From contig JAIXTY010000327.1 of NCBI GenBank assembly GCA_027483705.1, positions 1-33,515 on the forward strand: DNA of 33,515 nt. Direction: 5' to 3'. The DNA comes from Rubrivivax sp. (lineage in GTDB: Bacteria > Pseudomonadota > Gammaproteobacteria > Burkholderiales > Burkholderiaceae_C). This document shows, one piece after another, positions 1-7,794 of this stretch. The notes beneath the pieces are model-generated. The model was not told the DNA's origin. It searched no databases and saw only the letters and a list, made by a program, of their open reading frames with translations. The position numbers and the translations under genes were made by a program. The number at the start of each line of letters is the position of its first letter. The first letter of the stretch is position 1.

Positions 1-2
1 CA

Positions 3-410
3 CTCACGGTGCTGGCGCTGCTGCCGGTGGGCGCGGTGATCTGGCTGGTGTCGGGCCTGGACGCCGCCGGCGCGCTGCACCGCGTGGTCTGGCTCGGCCT
101 CGTGCCCGCGACGCTGGCGCTGGCCCTGGGCGGTGCGGTGCGGCGCTGGCTGCCGCGCCATCTGTTCGTCTACATCCTCGGCCGCGGCTTCTTTGCCACC
201 GCGCTGGCGCTCACGCTCAGCGGCGCGCTGGCGGCCTGGCTCTTTGGCGTGCCGGCCAGCGTGCCGGCGTCGGACGTGATGCTCGCGCGGCTGCTCGCGG
301 CCTTCGGCGACGCTTTCATCACCGGCATGCTCACCGCCATCTTCGTGGCCTTCCGGCCGCAGTGGCTGGCCACCTACGCCGACCGGCTGTACCTGAAGCC
401 GCTGCTCTGA
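3..410 (+). CDS. ECF transporter permease-like membrane protein (5'-truncated)
   Basis: This is the C-terminal part of a hydrophobic integral membrane protein. The frame stays open to the left edge (L-T before the GTG listed at base 9), so the gene very likely starts outside the window. The visible 135 residues hold about four membrane segments, a basic loop (VRRWLPRHLFVYILGRGFF), and a C-terminus ending RPQWLATYADRLYLKPLL. The pattern resembles the COG3235/CbiM-like energy-coupling-factor permease family, whose members are about 220 residues long. Such proteins form the membrane part of a vitamin or metal uptake system, but no ATPase or substrate partner is visible here, so the substrate is unknown. 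It converges on trkH with a 24-base gap. The family call is moderately certain and rests on the C-terminal half only. Confidence 0.7.
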   Translation, partial: LTVLALLPVGAVIWLVSGLDAAGALHRVVWLGLVPATLALALGGAVRRWLPRHLFVYILGRGFFATALALTLSGALAAWLFGVPASVPASDVMLARLLAAFGDAFITGMLTAIFVAFRPQWLATYADRLYLKPLL

Positions 411-434
411 ACGCGGCGCTCGGCCGCGGCGCCG

Positions 435-1889
435 TCACTTGCGCCAGAACTGCGGCGTGAGGAGCACCAGCACGCTGATCAACTCCAGCCGGCCGAGCAG
501 CATGGCCACCGTGCAGACCCAGGTCTGGAAGTCGGTGAGGCCCTGGTAGTTGCCGGCCGGCCCCACCTGGCCCAGCCCGGGGCCGGTGTTGTTGATGCAG
601 GCGATGGCCGCCGTGCTGGCGGTGATGAGGTCCAGCCCCGACAACAGCAGCAGCATCGTCACCAGCATCATCACGAAGCCGTAGATCAGCATGAAGGCCA
701 GCACCGAGTACATCACCGCCGGCGGCACCACGGCGCCTGCCAGCGTCACCGGCACGACGGCGCGCGGGTGCACGACGCGCGTGAGCTCGCGCTGCGCGGT
801 CTTCAGCAGCAGGATGGCGCGCACCAGCTTGATGCCGCCGCCGGTGCTGCCGGCACAGGTGGCGAAGCTGCACAGGAACAGCATGAACACCGGCGCGAAG
901 ATGGGCCACTGCGCGTAGTCGACCGAGGCGAAGCCCGTGGTGGTGGCGATGGACACCACGTTGAACGCCGCATGCCGCAGCGACTCCGCGAAACCCGGGT
1001 AGGTGCCGGTGAACCAGAGGTAGGCCGCCACGCCCAGCACGGACGTCGCCATCACGCCCAGGTACAGCCGCACCTCGGTGTCGCACACCAGCACGGCCAG
1101 CGAGCGCCGCTTCCAGACGAGGAAGTACAGCGCGAAGTTCACCCCCGCCACCACCATGAAGAACACGGCCACGGCCTCGATGAGCGGCGACTCGAAGGCC
1201 GCGAAGCTGGCGTCGTAGGCGGCCAGGCCGCCCAGCCCCATGGTGCTGCACATGTGCATGAAGGCGTCGGTCCAGCTCATGCCCGCCGCCCTGAACGCCA
1301 GCATGCAGGCGGCGGAGATGCCGAAGTAGACGATCCACAGCCCGCGTGCCGTCTCGGCCATGCGGGGCGTCAGCTTCTGGTCCTTCATCGGCCCGGCGGT
1401 CTCGCTGCGGAACAGCTGCGACGCGCCCACGCCCAGCAGCGGCAGGATGGCCACCACCAGCACGATGATGCCCATGCCGCCGACCAGCACCATGAAGCAG
1501 CGCCACACGTTCAGCGACACCGGCAGCTTCTCCAGGCCCGTCAGCACCGTCGCGCCGGTGGTGGTGAGGCCGCTCATGGCCTCGAAGTAGGCGTCGGTGA
1601 AGCTCAGGCCCGGAATGCCCAGCAGCAGCGGCAGCGCGCCGAAGGCCGGCATCAGCACCCAGGTCAGCGTGACCAGCAGGAAGCCGTCGCGCGGCTGCAG
1701 TTCGCGCCGGTAGCGCCGCAGCGCCAGCGCCAGTACGAACCCGATCGCGAAGGTGATGCCGATCGACAGCCCGAACACCGGCACCATGCCGTCGCGCTGC
1801 ACCCAGGCAAAGGCCAGCGGCACCGCCATCATCAGCGCGAACAGCGCGACGATGCGGCCGACCAGGGCGAGGACGGCGAGCGCACCCAT
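435..1889 (-). CDS. trkH: Trk potassium uptake channel subunit TrkH
   Basis: Integral inner-membrane subunit of the Trk potassium uptake system; it forms the ion pathway and is gated by the cytoplasmic TrkA ring. The 484-residue length matches the family. The four pore-loop motifs that line the selectivity filter are visible in order: TTTGATV (about residue 110), CSTMGLGG (about 215), ATTTGFAS (about 318) and NNTGPGLG (about 435), separated by hydrophobic pairs of membrane helices. The ATG overlaps the trkA stop codon by one base (TGATG), so translation is probably coupled to trkA, and the two genes form an operon transcribed trkA then trkH. Nothing looks broken. It could be called KtrB-like, but its length and the partner with two RCK modules favour TrkH. 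Confidence 0.95.
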   Translation of the reverse strand: MGALAVLALVGRIVALFALMMAVPLAFAWVQRDGMVPVFGLSIGITFAIGFVLALALRRYRRELQPRDGFLLVTLTWVLMPAFGALPLLLGIPGLSFTDAYFEAMSGLTTTGATVLTGLEKLPVSLNVWRCFMVLVGGMGIIVLVVAILPLLGVGASQLFRSETAGPMKDQKLTPRMAETARGLWIVYFGISAACMLAFRAAGMSWTDAFMHMCSTMGLGGLAAYDASFAAFESPLIEAVAVFFMVVAGVNFALYFLVWKRRSLAVLVCDTEVRLYLGVMATSVLGVAAYLWFTGTYPGFAESLRHAAFNVVSIATTTGFASVDYAQWPIFAPVFMLFLCSFATCAGSTGGGIKLVRAILLLKTAQRELTRVVHPRAVVPVTLAGAVVPPAVMYSVLAFMLIYGFVMMLVTMLLLLSGLDLITASTAAIACINNTGPGLGQVGPAGNYQGLTDFQTWVCTVAMLLGRLELISVLVLLTPQFWRK

Positions 1890-3313
1890 CAGAACATGAA
1901 GGTGGCGCTGACCTGCAACAGCTTCTCGACCTCGCGCACCATGCGCTTGCGCGGCACGAAGATGATGACGTGGTCGTTGGGCATCACCACGGTGTCGTGG
2001 TGGGCGATGAGGACCTGCGGCTTGGCGTCTTCACCCGCCTCCGAGCCGTCGGCCCGGTGTAGTCCGCGCACGATGGCGCCGACCTGCGCGCCCTTCGGCA
2101 AGGGCACCTCCTCGATGCGCCGGCCAGCGAACCTGCAGGTCTTGCGGTCGCCGCGCACGATGGCCTCCAGCGCCTCGGCCGCGCCGCGGCGCAGGCTGTG
2201 CACGGCCTCGACATCGCCACGGCGCACGTAGGCCAGCAGCTCACCGATGACGGTGTGGCTCGGGCTGATGGCGATGTCGATGGTGGTGCCCTGCACCAGG
2301 TCGGCATAAGCGCGGCGGTTGATGACGGCCAGCACGCGCCGCGCGCCCAGCCGCTTGGCCAGCAGGCAGGACATGATGTTGTCCTCGTCGTCGCCGGTCA
2401 GGCCGATGAAGAGGTCCATGTCCTGCACGTTCTCGTCGCCGAGCAGGTCTTCGTCGGTGGCGTCGCCGTTGAGCACCAGCGTGCCGGCCTGCAGCTGAGT
2501 GCTCAGGTACTCGCAGCGCGCCGCGTGCGGCTCGATGATCTTCAGCTGGTACTGGCCCTCGATCTGGCGCGCCAGCCGCAGGCCCACCTTGCCGCCGCCG
2601 GCGATCATCACGCGCTTCACGGGCTCGGCACGGTGGCGCAGCGCGCCCAGCACGGTGTTGATGTGCTCGGTGGCGGCGAGCACGAAGACCTCGTCACCGG
2701 GCTCGATGCGCGTGGCGCCGTCCAGCACCGGCAGCACGGTGTCCTGGCGGTAGATGGCGACGATGCGCATGTCCACGCCCGGCACCAGCGCCGGGATCTC
2801 GGCCAGGCTGTGCTGCACCAGCGGCCCGCCGGCCACCGCGCGCACCGCGATCAGGCTGACGAGGCCGTGCGCGAACTCCAGCACCTGCAGCGCCTCGGGG
2901 TACTCGACGAGCTTGCGGATGTAGCTCGTGACCGTCTGCTCCGGGCACAGCAGGTGGTCCACCGCAAAGCCGTCGCGCCCCATCAGCTCGGCGCCGTCGA
3001 CGAACTCCGGGCTGCGCACGCGCGCGATGGCGGTGGGCACGTTGAAGCGCTGCTTGGCCACCTTGCAGGCGACGAGGTTGGTCTCGTCGAGCGGTGCGCA
3101 GGCGATCAGCAGGTCGGTGTCCTCGATGCCCGCCTCCTGCAGCACGCTCGGCTGCACGCCGTTGCCGACGACCCCGCGCAGATCGAGCCGGTCCTGCAGG
3201 ATGCGCAGGCGCGCCGGATCGCTGTCGACGACGGTGATGTCGTTGCGCTCGGACACCAGGCTCTCGGCCACGCTTTCGCCCACGCGGCCCGCGCCCAGGA
3301 TCAGGATCTTCAT
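1889..3313 (-). CDS. trkA: Trk potassium transport regulatory subunit TrkA
   Basis: Cytoplasmic NAD(H)-binding gating subunit of the Trk potassium uptake system. The 474 residues contain two RCK modules. The first opens with a Rossmann motif MKILILGAGRVGESVAE and an acidic strand end VVDSD; the second opens near residue 233 with VMIAGGGKVGLRLA. Each is followed by a TrkA-C-like region. This tandem arrangement is typical of TrkA, not of the single-module KtrA. The downstream trkH start overlaps its stop by one base. No convincing Shine-Dalgarno lies before the ATG. Instead a TACACT hexamer sits nine bases upstream, so the mRNA could be leaderless or nearly so (inference). Upstream lies a GC-rich hairpin and the LuxR-type gene on the same strand. 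Confidence 0.95.
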   Translation of the reverse strand: MKILILGAGRVGESVAESLVSERNDITVVDSDPARLRILQDRLDLRGVVGNGVQPSVLQEAGIEDTDLLIACAPLDETNLVACKVAKQRFNVPTAIARVRSPEFVDGAELMGRDGFAVDHLLCPEQTVTSYIRKLVEYPEALQVLEFAHGLVSLIAVRAVAGGPLVQHSLAEIPALVPGVDMRIVAIYRQDTVLPVLDGATRIEPGDEVFVLAATEHINTVLGALRHRAEPVKRVMIAGGGKVGLRLARQIEGQYQLKIIEPHAARCEYLSTQLQAGTLVLNGDATDEDLLGDENVQDMDLFIGLTGDDEDNIMSCLLAKRLGARRVLAVINRRAYADLVQGTTIDIAISPSHTVIGELLAYVRRGDVEAVHSLRRGAAEALEAIVRGDRKTCRFAGRRIEEVPLPKGAQVGAIVRGLHRADGSEAGEDAKPQVLIAHHDTVVMPNDHVIIFVPRKRMVREVEKLLQVSATFMF

Positions 3314-3346
3314 GGCGCGCGAGTGTAGTCAGCGCGCCCCGGCCGC

Positions 3347-3365
3347 CCCGGCCCGCGGGGCCGGG
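3347..3365. terminator. GC-rich hairpin between the LuxR-type gene and trkA
   Basis: The arms CCCGGCCC and GGGCCGGG can form an 8-bp stem with a GCG loop. It lies directly after the minus-strand LuxR-type stop codon and before trkA. There is no clear U-tract, so it could be a weak terminator or simply compositional. Base pairing is seen; function is inferred. Confidence 0.35.
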
Positions 3366-3368
3366 CCG

Positions 3369-3992
3369 TCAGACGGCGTGCAGCAGCGCCACGAGCTGGG
3401 CCTGGCTGTGGGTGCCGGTCTTTTCGTACATCTGGCCGACGTGGGTGCGCACCGTGGAGATCTTCACGCCCAGGGCCTCGGCGGCGTGCGTGGGGCGCAT
3501 GCCGTTGCACAGCATCTCGGCCAGGCGCGCCTGGGTCTGCGTGAAGCGGAAGCGGCGGCGCATGGTGTCGGCGCGCGACAGCGTCACGCGCTCGATCGTG
3601 GCGACGATCCAGCCGAAGCCGCTGGGGATGCCGTCGCCGGCGCTCATGCCGCGCAGCGAGATCTGCATCGGCGCGCCGCCGCCGTCCATCTCCAGCGGCA
3701 GCGTGAGCTCCTGGCCGCCGGCCAGCGCCTGCGCCCAGTACGACAGCGGCACCCAGCGGCCGGCCTGGCGCAGCGCCACGCGGCCGCCGGCGTCCAGCCA
3801 CAGGCCGTCGCGGCGCTCGATGCGGCGCGTGGCGGCCGGGTTGGCCTCGAGCACGGCGCCCTGCGCATCGGCCACGAACAGCGGCGTCTCCAGGCGCTCC
3901 AGCAGGCAGTGGCCGAGCGCGGCCAGGCGGGCAACGCGGCTGGAGGCGGCAGGCGTGGCAGGGGCGGCGGTGAAGTCGGCAGCGGTGTTCAT
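3369..3992 (-). CDS. LuxR-family transcriptional regulator with PAS-like sensor region
   Basis: DNA-binding regulator of 207 residues. The C-terminal third (about residues 150-205) is a LuxR/NarL-type helix-turn-helix: FTQTQARLAEMLCNGMRPTHAAEALGV followed by the recognition helix KISTVRTHVGQMYEKTG. The N-terminal region (RLETPLFVADAQGAVLEANPAA) looks like the first strands of a PAS or PAS-like sensor fold; there is no receiver domain with phospho-acceptor Asp. The ORF track begins 17 codons earlier, but I chose the inner ATG because GGAGG stands eight bases in front of it. The signal sensed and the targets are unknown. A perfect 20-bp palindrome lies about 133 bases upstream of the start, between this gene and the hydrolase/Bug operon, and could be involved in control of this gene. 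Confidence 0.85.
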   Translation of the reverse strand: MNTAADFTAAPATPAASSRVARLAALGHCLLERLETPLFVADAQGAVLEANPAATRRIERRDGLWLDAGGRVALRQAGRWVPLSYWAQALAGGQELTLPLEMDGGGAPMQISLRGMSAGDGIPSGFGWIVATIERVTLSRADTMRRRFRFTQTQARLAEMLCNGMRPTHAAEALGVKISTVRTHVGQMYEKTGTHSQAQLVALLHAV

Positions 3993-4115
3993 GGTGATGT
4001 CCTCCGGTTGGTTCGACGTGTTCGTCGGATGGGTCCATTCCACCCGCCGGCCTCCGCTCCGTGAATGACACCTTGGTATCCGTTGTCCGCCGCCAGCCGG
4101 AGAACGGGCCCGCGA

Positions 4116-4135
4116 TCCGTGATGCGCATCACGGA
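4116..4135. promoter_or_regulatory. Perfect 20-bp palindrome (candidate CRP/FNR-type operator)
   Basis: TCCGTGATGCGCATCACGGA is its own reverse complement over all 20 bases with no spacer. It lies in the 171-base gap between the start of the LuxR-type gene and the end of the Bug gene, the only structured element I see there. The core GTGA-N6-TCAC fits the half-sites of CRP/FNR-superfamily regulators, and TGAT-N4-ATCA also fits an FNR-like reading. It could instead be the transcript terminator of the hydrolase/Bug operon, since it starts 28 bases past the stop, but it lacks a U-tract. The palindrome is directly seen; the function is inferred. Confidence 0.55.
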
Positions 4136-4163
4136 CGGCGGGGCCTTTCGCGCGCTCAGGCGC

Positions 4164-5141
4164 TCACTGCGGCTGGAACCCCGAGCGCTGGATGATCCCG
4201 GCCCAGCTGCGCGTGTAGGCCTGCTCGCGGGCGGCCAGCTGCGCCGGGCTCATCACGTCCACCGTCAGGCCCAGCTGCGCCAGGCGCTCGCGCACCGCCG
4301 GCTGGGCCATGGCGCGCGCCAGCGCCTGCGAAAAGCCCTCCACGGCCGCCGCCGGTGTGCCGGCCGGCGCCCAGAAGCCGTAGTACGGCAGGTCGTCGAA
4401 GCCCGTGAGGCCCATCTCGCCGAACGAGGGCACGTCGGGCAGCGCCGCCTGCCGTGCACGCCCCAGCACCGCCAGCACGCGCAGGCGGCCGGCGCGCTGG
4501 TTCTCGATGAAGTCGGGCACCGAGCCCACGCCGGCGGCGATCTGGTTGCCCAGCATGTCGCCCATCATCGGCGCGCTGCCGCGGTAGGGCACGGGCACGA
4601 GGTCGAGCTTGTAGCGCTCGGCCAGCACCTTCACCAGGAACTCGGGCGTCGAGGCCGGCGCCGGCACGCCCACCGTGCCCTTGCCGTTGCCGACGCTGCG
4701 GATCCAGGCCAGGTACTCGTCCATCGTCCGCGCCGGCGTGCCGGGCGACACGGCAAAGGCGTTGACGAAGCTGGCAAAGCCGCCCACCGGCACGAAGTCC
4801 TTCGCCGGCTCGAAGCCCGGCGTCTTCGACACCAGCGGCAGGACCGAGATGGTGTGGTCGTGCGAGATGAAGACCGTGTTGCCGTCGGGCGCCGCGGCCT
4901 TCAGCGCCTGAGCCGCCAGCTGGCCGCCGGCGCCGGCCTTGTTCTCGACCACGACGGTGGCGCCGAGCTCGGCCTTGAGCGCCTCGCCCAGCAGCCGCGC
5001 GATGGCGTCGGTGCCGCCGCCGGGCGGAAAGCCCACCAGGATGCGCAGCGTGCGGCCCTGGGCACGGGCCAGGGCCGGCAGGCCCAGCGTGGCGGCGGCC
5101 GTGCCGGCGGCGATGAAGTGGCGGCGGTTCATCGGGGGCAT
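4164..5141 (-). CDS. Bug/TctC-family tricarboxylate-type solute-binding protein
   Basis: Periplasmic solute-binding protein of the Bug family, which captures carboxylates or other small polar molecules and is greatly expanded in Burkholderiales. The 325-residue length is typical. The N-terminus MNRRHFIAAGTAAATLGLPALARAQG is a signal peptide with a twin-arginine-like RRHF. Mature residues begin RTLRILVGFPPGGGTDAIARLLG, the family hallmark, followed later by VVVENKAGAGG and VPVPYRGSAPMMGDMLGNQI. The start at MPPMNRR was chosen because GAGGAG lies six bases upstream and the ATG shares a base with the hydrolase stop (TGATG). No TctA/TctB membrane subunits are present, as is common for orphan Bug proteins. 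The ligand is unknown; the hydrolase partner suggests an ester or lactone-derived acid (inference). Confidence 0.92.
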   Translation of the reverse strand: MPPMNRRHFIAAGTAAATLGLPALARAQGRTLRILVGFPPGGGTDAIARLLGEALKAELGATVVVENKAGAGGQLAAQALKAAAPDGNTVFISHDHTISVLPLVSKTPGFEPAKDFVPVGGFASFVNAFAVSPGTPARTMDEYLAWIRSVGNGKGTVGVPAPASTPEFLVKVLAERYKLDLVPVPYRGSAPMMGDMLGNQIAAGVGSVPDFIENQRAGRLRVLAVLGRARQAALPDVPSFGEMGLTGFDDLPYYGFWAPAGTPAAAVEGFSQALARAMAQPAVRERLAQLGLTVDVMSPAQLAAREQAYTRSWAGIIQRSGFQPQ

Positions 5142-6148
5142 CACGGACTCCTCGGGGTGGTGGGGGACGACGCGGTAGCGGCGGCCGGCGCAGCCGCCAT
5201 CGCCGCCAGGAACTCGATCACCGGCGCCACGCTGCGCGCCGGGTCTTCCTCTTGCGGCACATGGCCAAGCTCGGGGAACTCGACGAGCCGGCTGCCCGGG
5301 ATGAGCCGCTGGAACTCGCGCCCGATGGCCGCCGGGATGAGCCGGTCGCGCCCGCCCCACAGAATGAGCGTGGGCTGGCGCAGCGCGCCGATGCGCTCGG
5401 CGTGCTCGCCCGGCACCGTCAGCGCCAGGCGCTGCACCAGCGCCTCGCGGTTGCCGTCGCGCAGCGTCAGCTCGAAGTAGCGGTCCACCAGCGCCTCGGT
5501 CACGCGCGAGGGGTCGCCGTAGACGTTGCGCACGCTCGTCTCCACCAGCTCGCGCGGCAGCGTCCATTCGGTCAGCAGGCGCAGGCCCGGCGTGCGCGCG
5601 ATGCGAAAGCCCAGCGGCATCGACTCCGGCACGAAGGCCGGCCCGGCGGCGTCCACCAGCACCAGCGCGGCCACGCGCTGCGGCGCGGCGTGTGCCGTGC
5701 GCCAGGCCACCTCGCCGCCCAGCGAGTTGCCGCCGATCACGAAGCGCCGCACCTTCAGCGCATCGAGCAGCGCGAGCGTGAAGCGGGCGTAGGTGTCGCC
5801 GTGGTAGCGCTCGGCGGCCCAGCGGCCGGTGAAGGGGCCCGTCAGGCCGAAGGCCGGCAGGTCGAAGCTGATGACGCGCCGGCCCTGGCGCGTGAGGGCC
5901 TTCGTCCAGCCCTCCCAGGTGTGCAGGCTGGCGCTGGTGCCGTGCACCAGCACGATGGGCAGCGGGTCCTCACGCGGGCCCTCGTCGCGCACGTGCACGA
6001 GCTGGCCGCCGAGATCGATGAAGTCCGACGGCGCCGGCGCCCAGCGCGCCACCAGCGTCTCCACCGGGCGGTCGGGCATGCGCAGCCACGACAGCGCCAG
6101 CACCGTCAGCAGCAGCAGCACGCCCAAGAGGCGCAACACCCAGGTCAT
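5141..6148 (-). CDS. Membrane-anchored alpha/beta hydrolase
   Basis: Serine hydrolase of the alpha/beta-hydrolase fold, 335 residues. The first about 22 residues (MTWVLRLLGVLLLLTVLALSWL) are a membrane anchor or uncleaved signal, so the enzyme probably faces the periplasm. The oxyanion-region motif LVHGTSASLHTW is followed by the nucleophile elbow GGNSLGG with Ser142, the acid LWGGRDRL with Asp268 and the catalytic histidine ELGHVPQ with His296, so the triad is complete. It is the first gene of a two-gene operon; its stop overlaps the Bug gene start, which couples synthesis of the hydrolase and the binding protein. The substrate is not evident; esters, lactones or haloalkanes are all possible for this fold. 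It diverges from the family-5 binding-protein gene across 102 bases. Confidence 0.88.
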   Translation of the reverse strand: MTWVLRLLGVLLLLTVLALSWLRMPDRPVETLVARWAPAPSDFIDLGGQLVHVRDEGPREDPLPIVLVHGTSASLHTWEGWTKALTRQGRRVISFDLPAFGLTGPFTGRWAAERYHGDTYARFTLALLDALKVRRFVIGGNSLGGEVAWRTAHAAPQRVAALVLVDAAGPAFVPESMPLGFRIARTPGLRLLTEWTLPRELVETSVRNVYGDPSRVTEALVDRYFELTLRDGNREALVQRLALTVPGEHAERIGALRQPTLILWGGRDRLIPAAIGREFQRLIPGSRLVEFPELGHVPQEEDPARSVAPVIEFLAAMAAAPAAATASSPTTPRSP

Positions 6149-6171
6149 GGCGGGATTCTAGGAAGGGCGGA

Positions 6172-6201
6172 TTCAGCGGCGCCGGGGCTTGGCGCCACAA
6201 T
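6172..6201 (+). promoter_or_regulatory. Possible promoter of the binding protein/amidase cassette
   Basis: In the 102-base divergent gap a TTCAGC hexamer and a CACAAT hexamer are 18 bases apart, upstream of the family-5 binding-protein gene. The spacer contains two copies of the self-complementary GGCGCC separated by seven bases (6178-6196), which could be an operator. The match to the -35 consensus is poor, so this is a weak candidate. Confidence 0.3.
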
Positions 6202-6250
6202 CGCCGCCGATCCCGATGACCGCCCCTGGGGCCCAACCCGGAGCTTCGAC

Positions 6251-7771
6251 ATGACTCTCGACCGCCGCACCTTCAACGCCCTGCTCGCCGGCACGCCGCT
6301 GGCCACCGCGCTGCCGCTGGCCGACGCGCAGACCGCCCGCGACCGCATCGTCATCGGCATGACGCTCGAGCCCGCGCCCGGCCTGGACCCCACCACGGCC
6401 GCGGCTGCGGCCATCGGCGAGGTGGTGCACTACAACATCCTCGAGGGCCTGACGAAGATCGCGCCCGACGGCGCCGTCACGCCGCTCCTGGCCGAGAGCT
6501 GGCAGCAGGGCCTGGACGGCCGCACGTACACCTTCCAGCTGAAGAAGGGCGTGCGCTTCTCCGACGGCAAGCCCTTCGACGCCAACGCGGTGAAGTTCAG
6601 CTTCGACCGCGCCCGCGCGCCCGGCAGCACCAACAAGGCCAAGAAGGCCGTGTTCGACAACATCTCCAGCGTCGTGGTGCAGGACGCGCACACGGTGATC
6701 CTGGTGCTGAACAAGCCCGAGGCGCTGCTGCCGTTCCGGCTGGGCGAGAACACCGCCGTGATCCTGCATCCGGACAGCGCGGCGCAGGCCGCCACCAAGC
6801 CCGTGGGCACCGGCCCTTACGTGCTCGACAGCTGGACCCGCGGCTCGAGCATCGTGCTCACCGCCTCGCCCAGCTACCGCGAGGCCGCCAAGGTGCGCAT
6901 CAAGCGCGCCACCTTCCGCTTCATCAACGACCCCGCCGCCCAGGTGGCGGCGCTGCTGGCCGGCGACGTGGACGCCATCCCGCGCTTCGGCGCGCTGGCG
7001 GCGATCAAGCAGTTCCAGGCCGACAAGCGCTTCGAGGTCGTGGTGGGCAGCACCTCGGGCAAGGGCATCCTGTCGATCAACAACCGCAAGGCGCCGCTGA
7101 ACGACGTGCGCGTGCGCCGCGCCATCAGCCACGCCATCGACCGCAAGGCCTTCATCGACGGCGCCCAGGAGGGCCTGGGCACCCCCATCGGCAGCCACTT
7201 CGCGCCCACGGACCTGGGCTACGTCGACCTGACGGGCCTGTACCCGCACGACCCCGACAAGGCCCGCGCGATGCTCAAGGAAGCCGGCGTGACGACGCCG
7301 CTGAACCTGACGCTGACGCTGCCGCCGCCGGCCTATGCGCGAAAGGGCGGCGAGATCATCGCGGCGCAGCTGGCCAAGGTGGGCATCACGGCCAAGATCG
7401 AGAACGTCGAGTGGGCGCAGTGGCTCAGCGGCCCGTTCAAGGGCAACTTCGACCTGACGATCATCAACCACGTCGAGCCGCTCGACTACGCCACCGCCTA
7501 CGCCGACCCGGCCTACTACTTCGGCTACGACAGCGCGCGCTTCCGCGGCCTGGTGTCCACGCTGGCGTCGACCGTCAACCAGCGCGAGAAGGCCCGGCTG
7601 TGGCGCGACATCCAGCGCCAGCTGGCCGAGGACGCCGTCAACGCCTTCATCTGGAACCCTGCGCAGGTGTCGGTGGGCAAGCGCGGGCTGCGCGGGCTGT
7701 GGACCTCGAGCCCGATCTTCGCCAACGACATCGCAGCGCTGAACTGGGCGCCGCCGCCGACCAAGGCCTGA
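6251..7771 (+). CDS. ABC transporter substrate-binding protein, family 5 (peptide/nickel type)
   Basis: Periplasmic binding protein of the DppA/OppA-like family 5, 506 residues, as usual for the family. The N-terminus MTLDRRTFNALLAGTPLATALPLADAQ is a signal peptide with a twin-arginine-like RRTF. The conserved signature follows: VVHYNILEGLTKIAPDGAVTPLLAESW, then YTFQLKKGVRFSDGKPFDANAVKFSFDR, and later VRRAISHAIDRKAFIDG. The ATG at 6251 is preceded by GGAG about ten bases away. The ORF track extends it far upstream into the opposite-strand hydrolase, which is artefactual. No permease or ATPase gene is adjacent, so it must work with a distant transporter or act as a receptor. It heads a co-directional cassette with an NTF2-like protein, an amidase and a dienelactone hydrolase-like enzyme, suggesting an amide or peptide-like ligand (inference). 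Confidence 0.93.
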   Translation: MTLDRRTFNALLAGTPLATALPLADAQTARDRIVIGMTLEPAPGLDPTTAAAAAIGEVVHYNILEGLTKIAPDGAVTPLLAESWQQGLDGRTYTFQLKKGVRFSDGKPFDANAVKFSFDRARAPGSTNKAKKAVFDNISSVVVQDAHTVILVLNKPEALLPFRLGENTAVILHPDSAAQAATKPVGTGPYVLDSWTRGSSIVLTASPSYREAAKVRIKRATFRFINDPAAQVAALLAGDVDAIPRFGALAAIKQFQADKRFEVVVGSTSGKGILSINNRKAPLNDVRVRRAISHAIDRKAFIDGAQEGLGTPIGSHFAPTDLGYVDLTGLYPHDPDKARAMLKEAGVTTPLNLTLTLPPPAYARKGGEIIAAQLAKVGITAKIENVEWAQWLSGPFKGNFDLTIINHVEPLDYATAYADPAYYFGYDSARFRGLVSTLASTVNQREKARLWRDIQRQLAEDAVNAFIWNPAQVSVGKRGLRGLWTSSPIFANDIAALNWAPPPTKA

Positions 7772-7794
7772 TCCAGGTAACCGGGAGCACCGGC

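Noticed and set aside
768-2231. Long plus-strand ORF (487 aa) opposite trkH
   Set aside because: His/Arg/Gln/Gly-rich translation with no domain; it is a shadow of trkH caused by extreme third-position GC.
2198-3328. Long plus-strand ORF (376 aa) opposite trkA
   Set aside because: Low-complexity Ala/His/Gln/Leu translation; antisense shadow of trkA.
4116-4135. Palindrome as a quorum-sensing lux box
   Set aside because: The sequence does not fit the ACCTG...CAGGT type lux box, and the LuxR-type protein lacks an evident autoinducer-binding domain; no LuxI gene is present.
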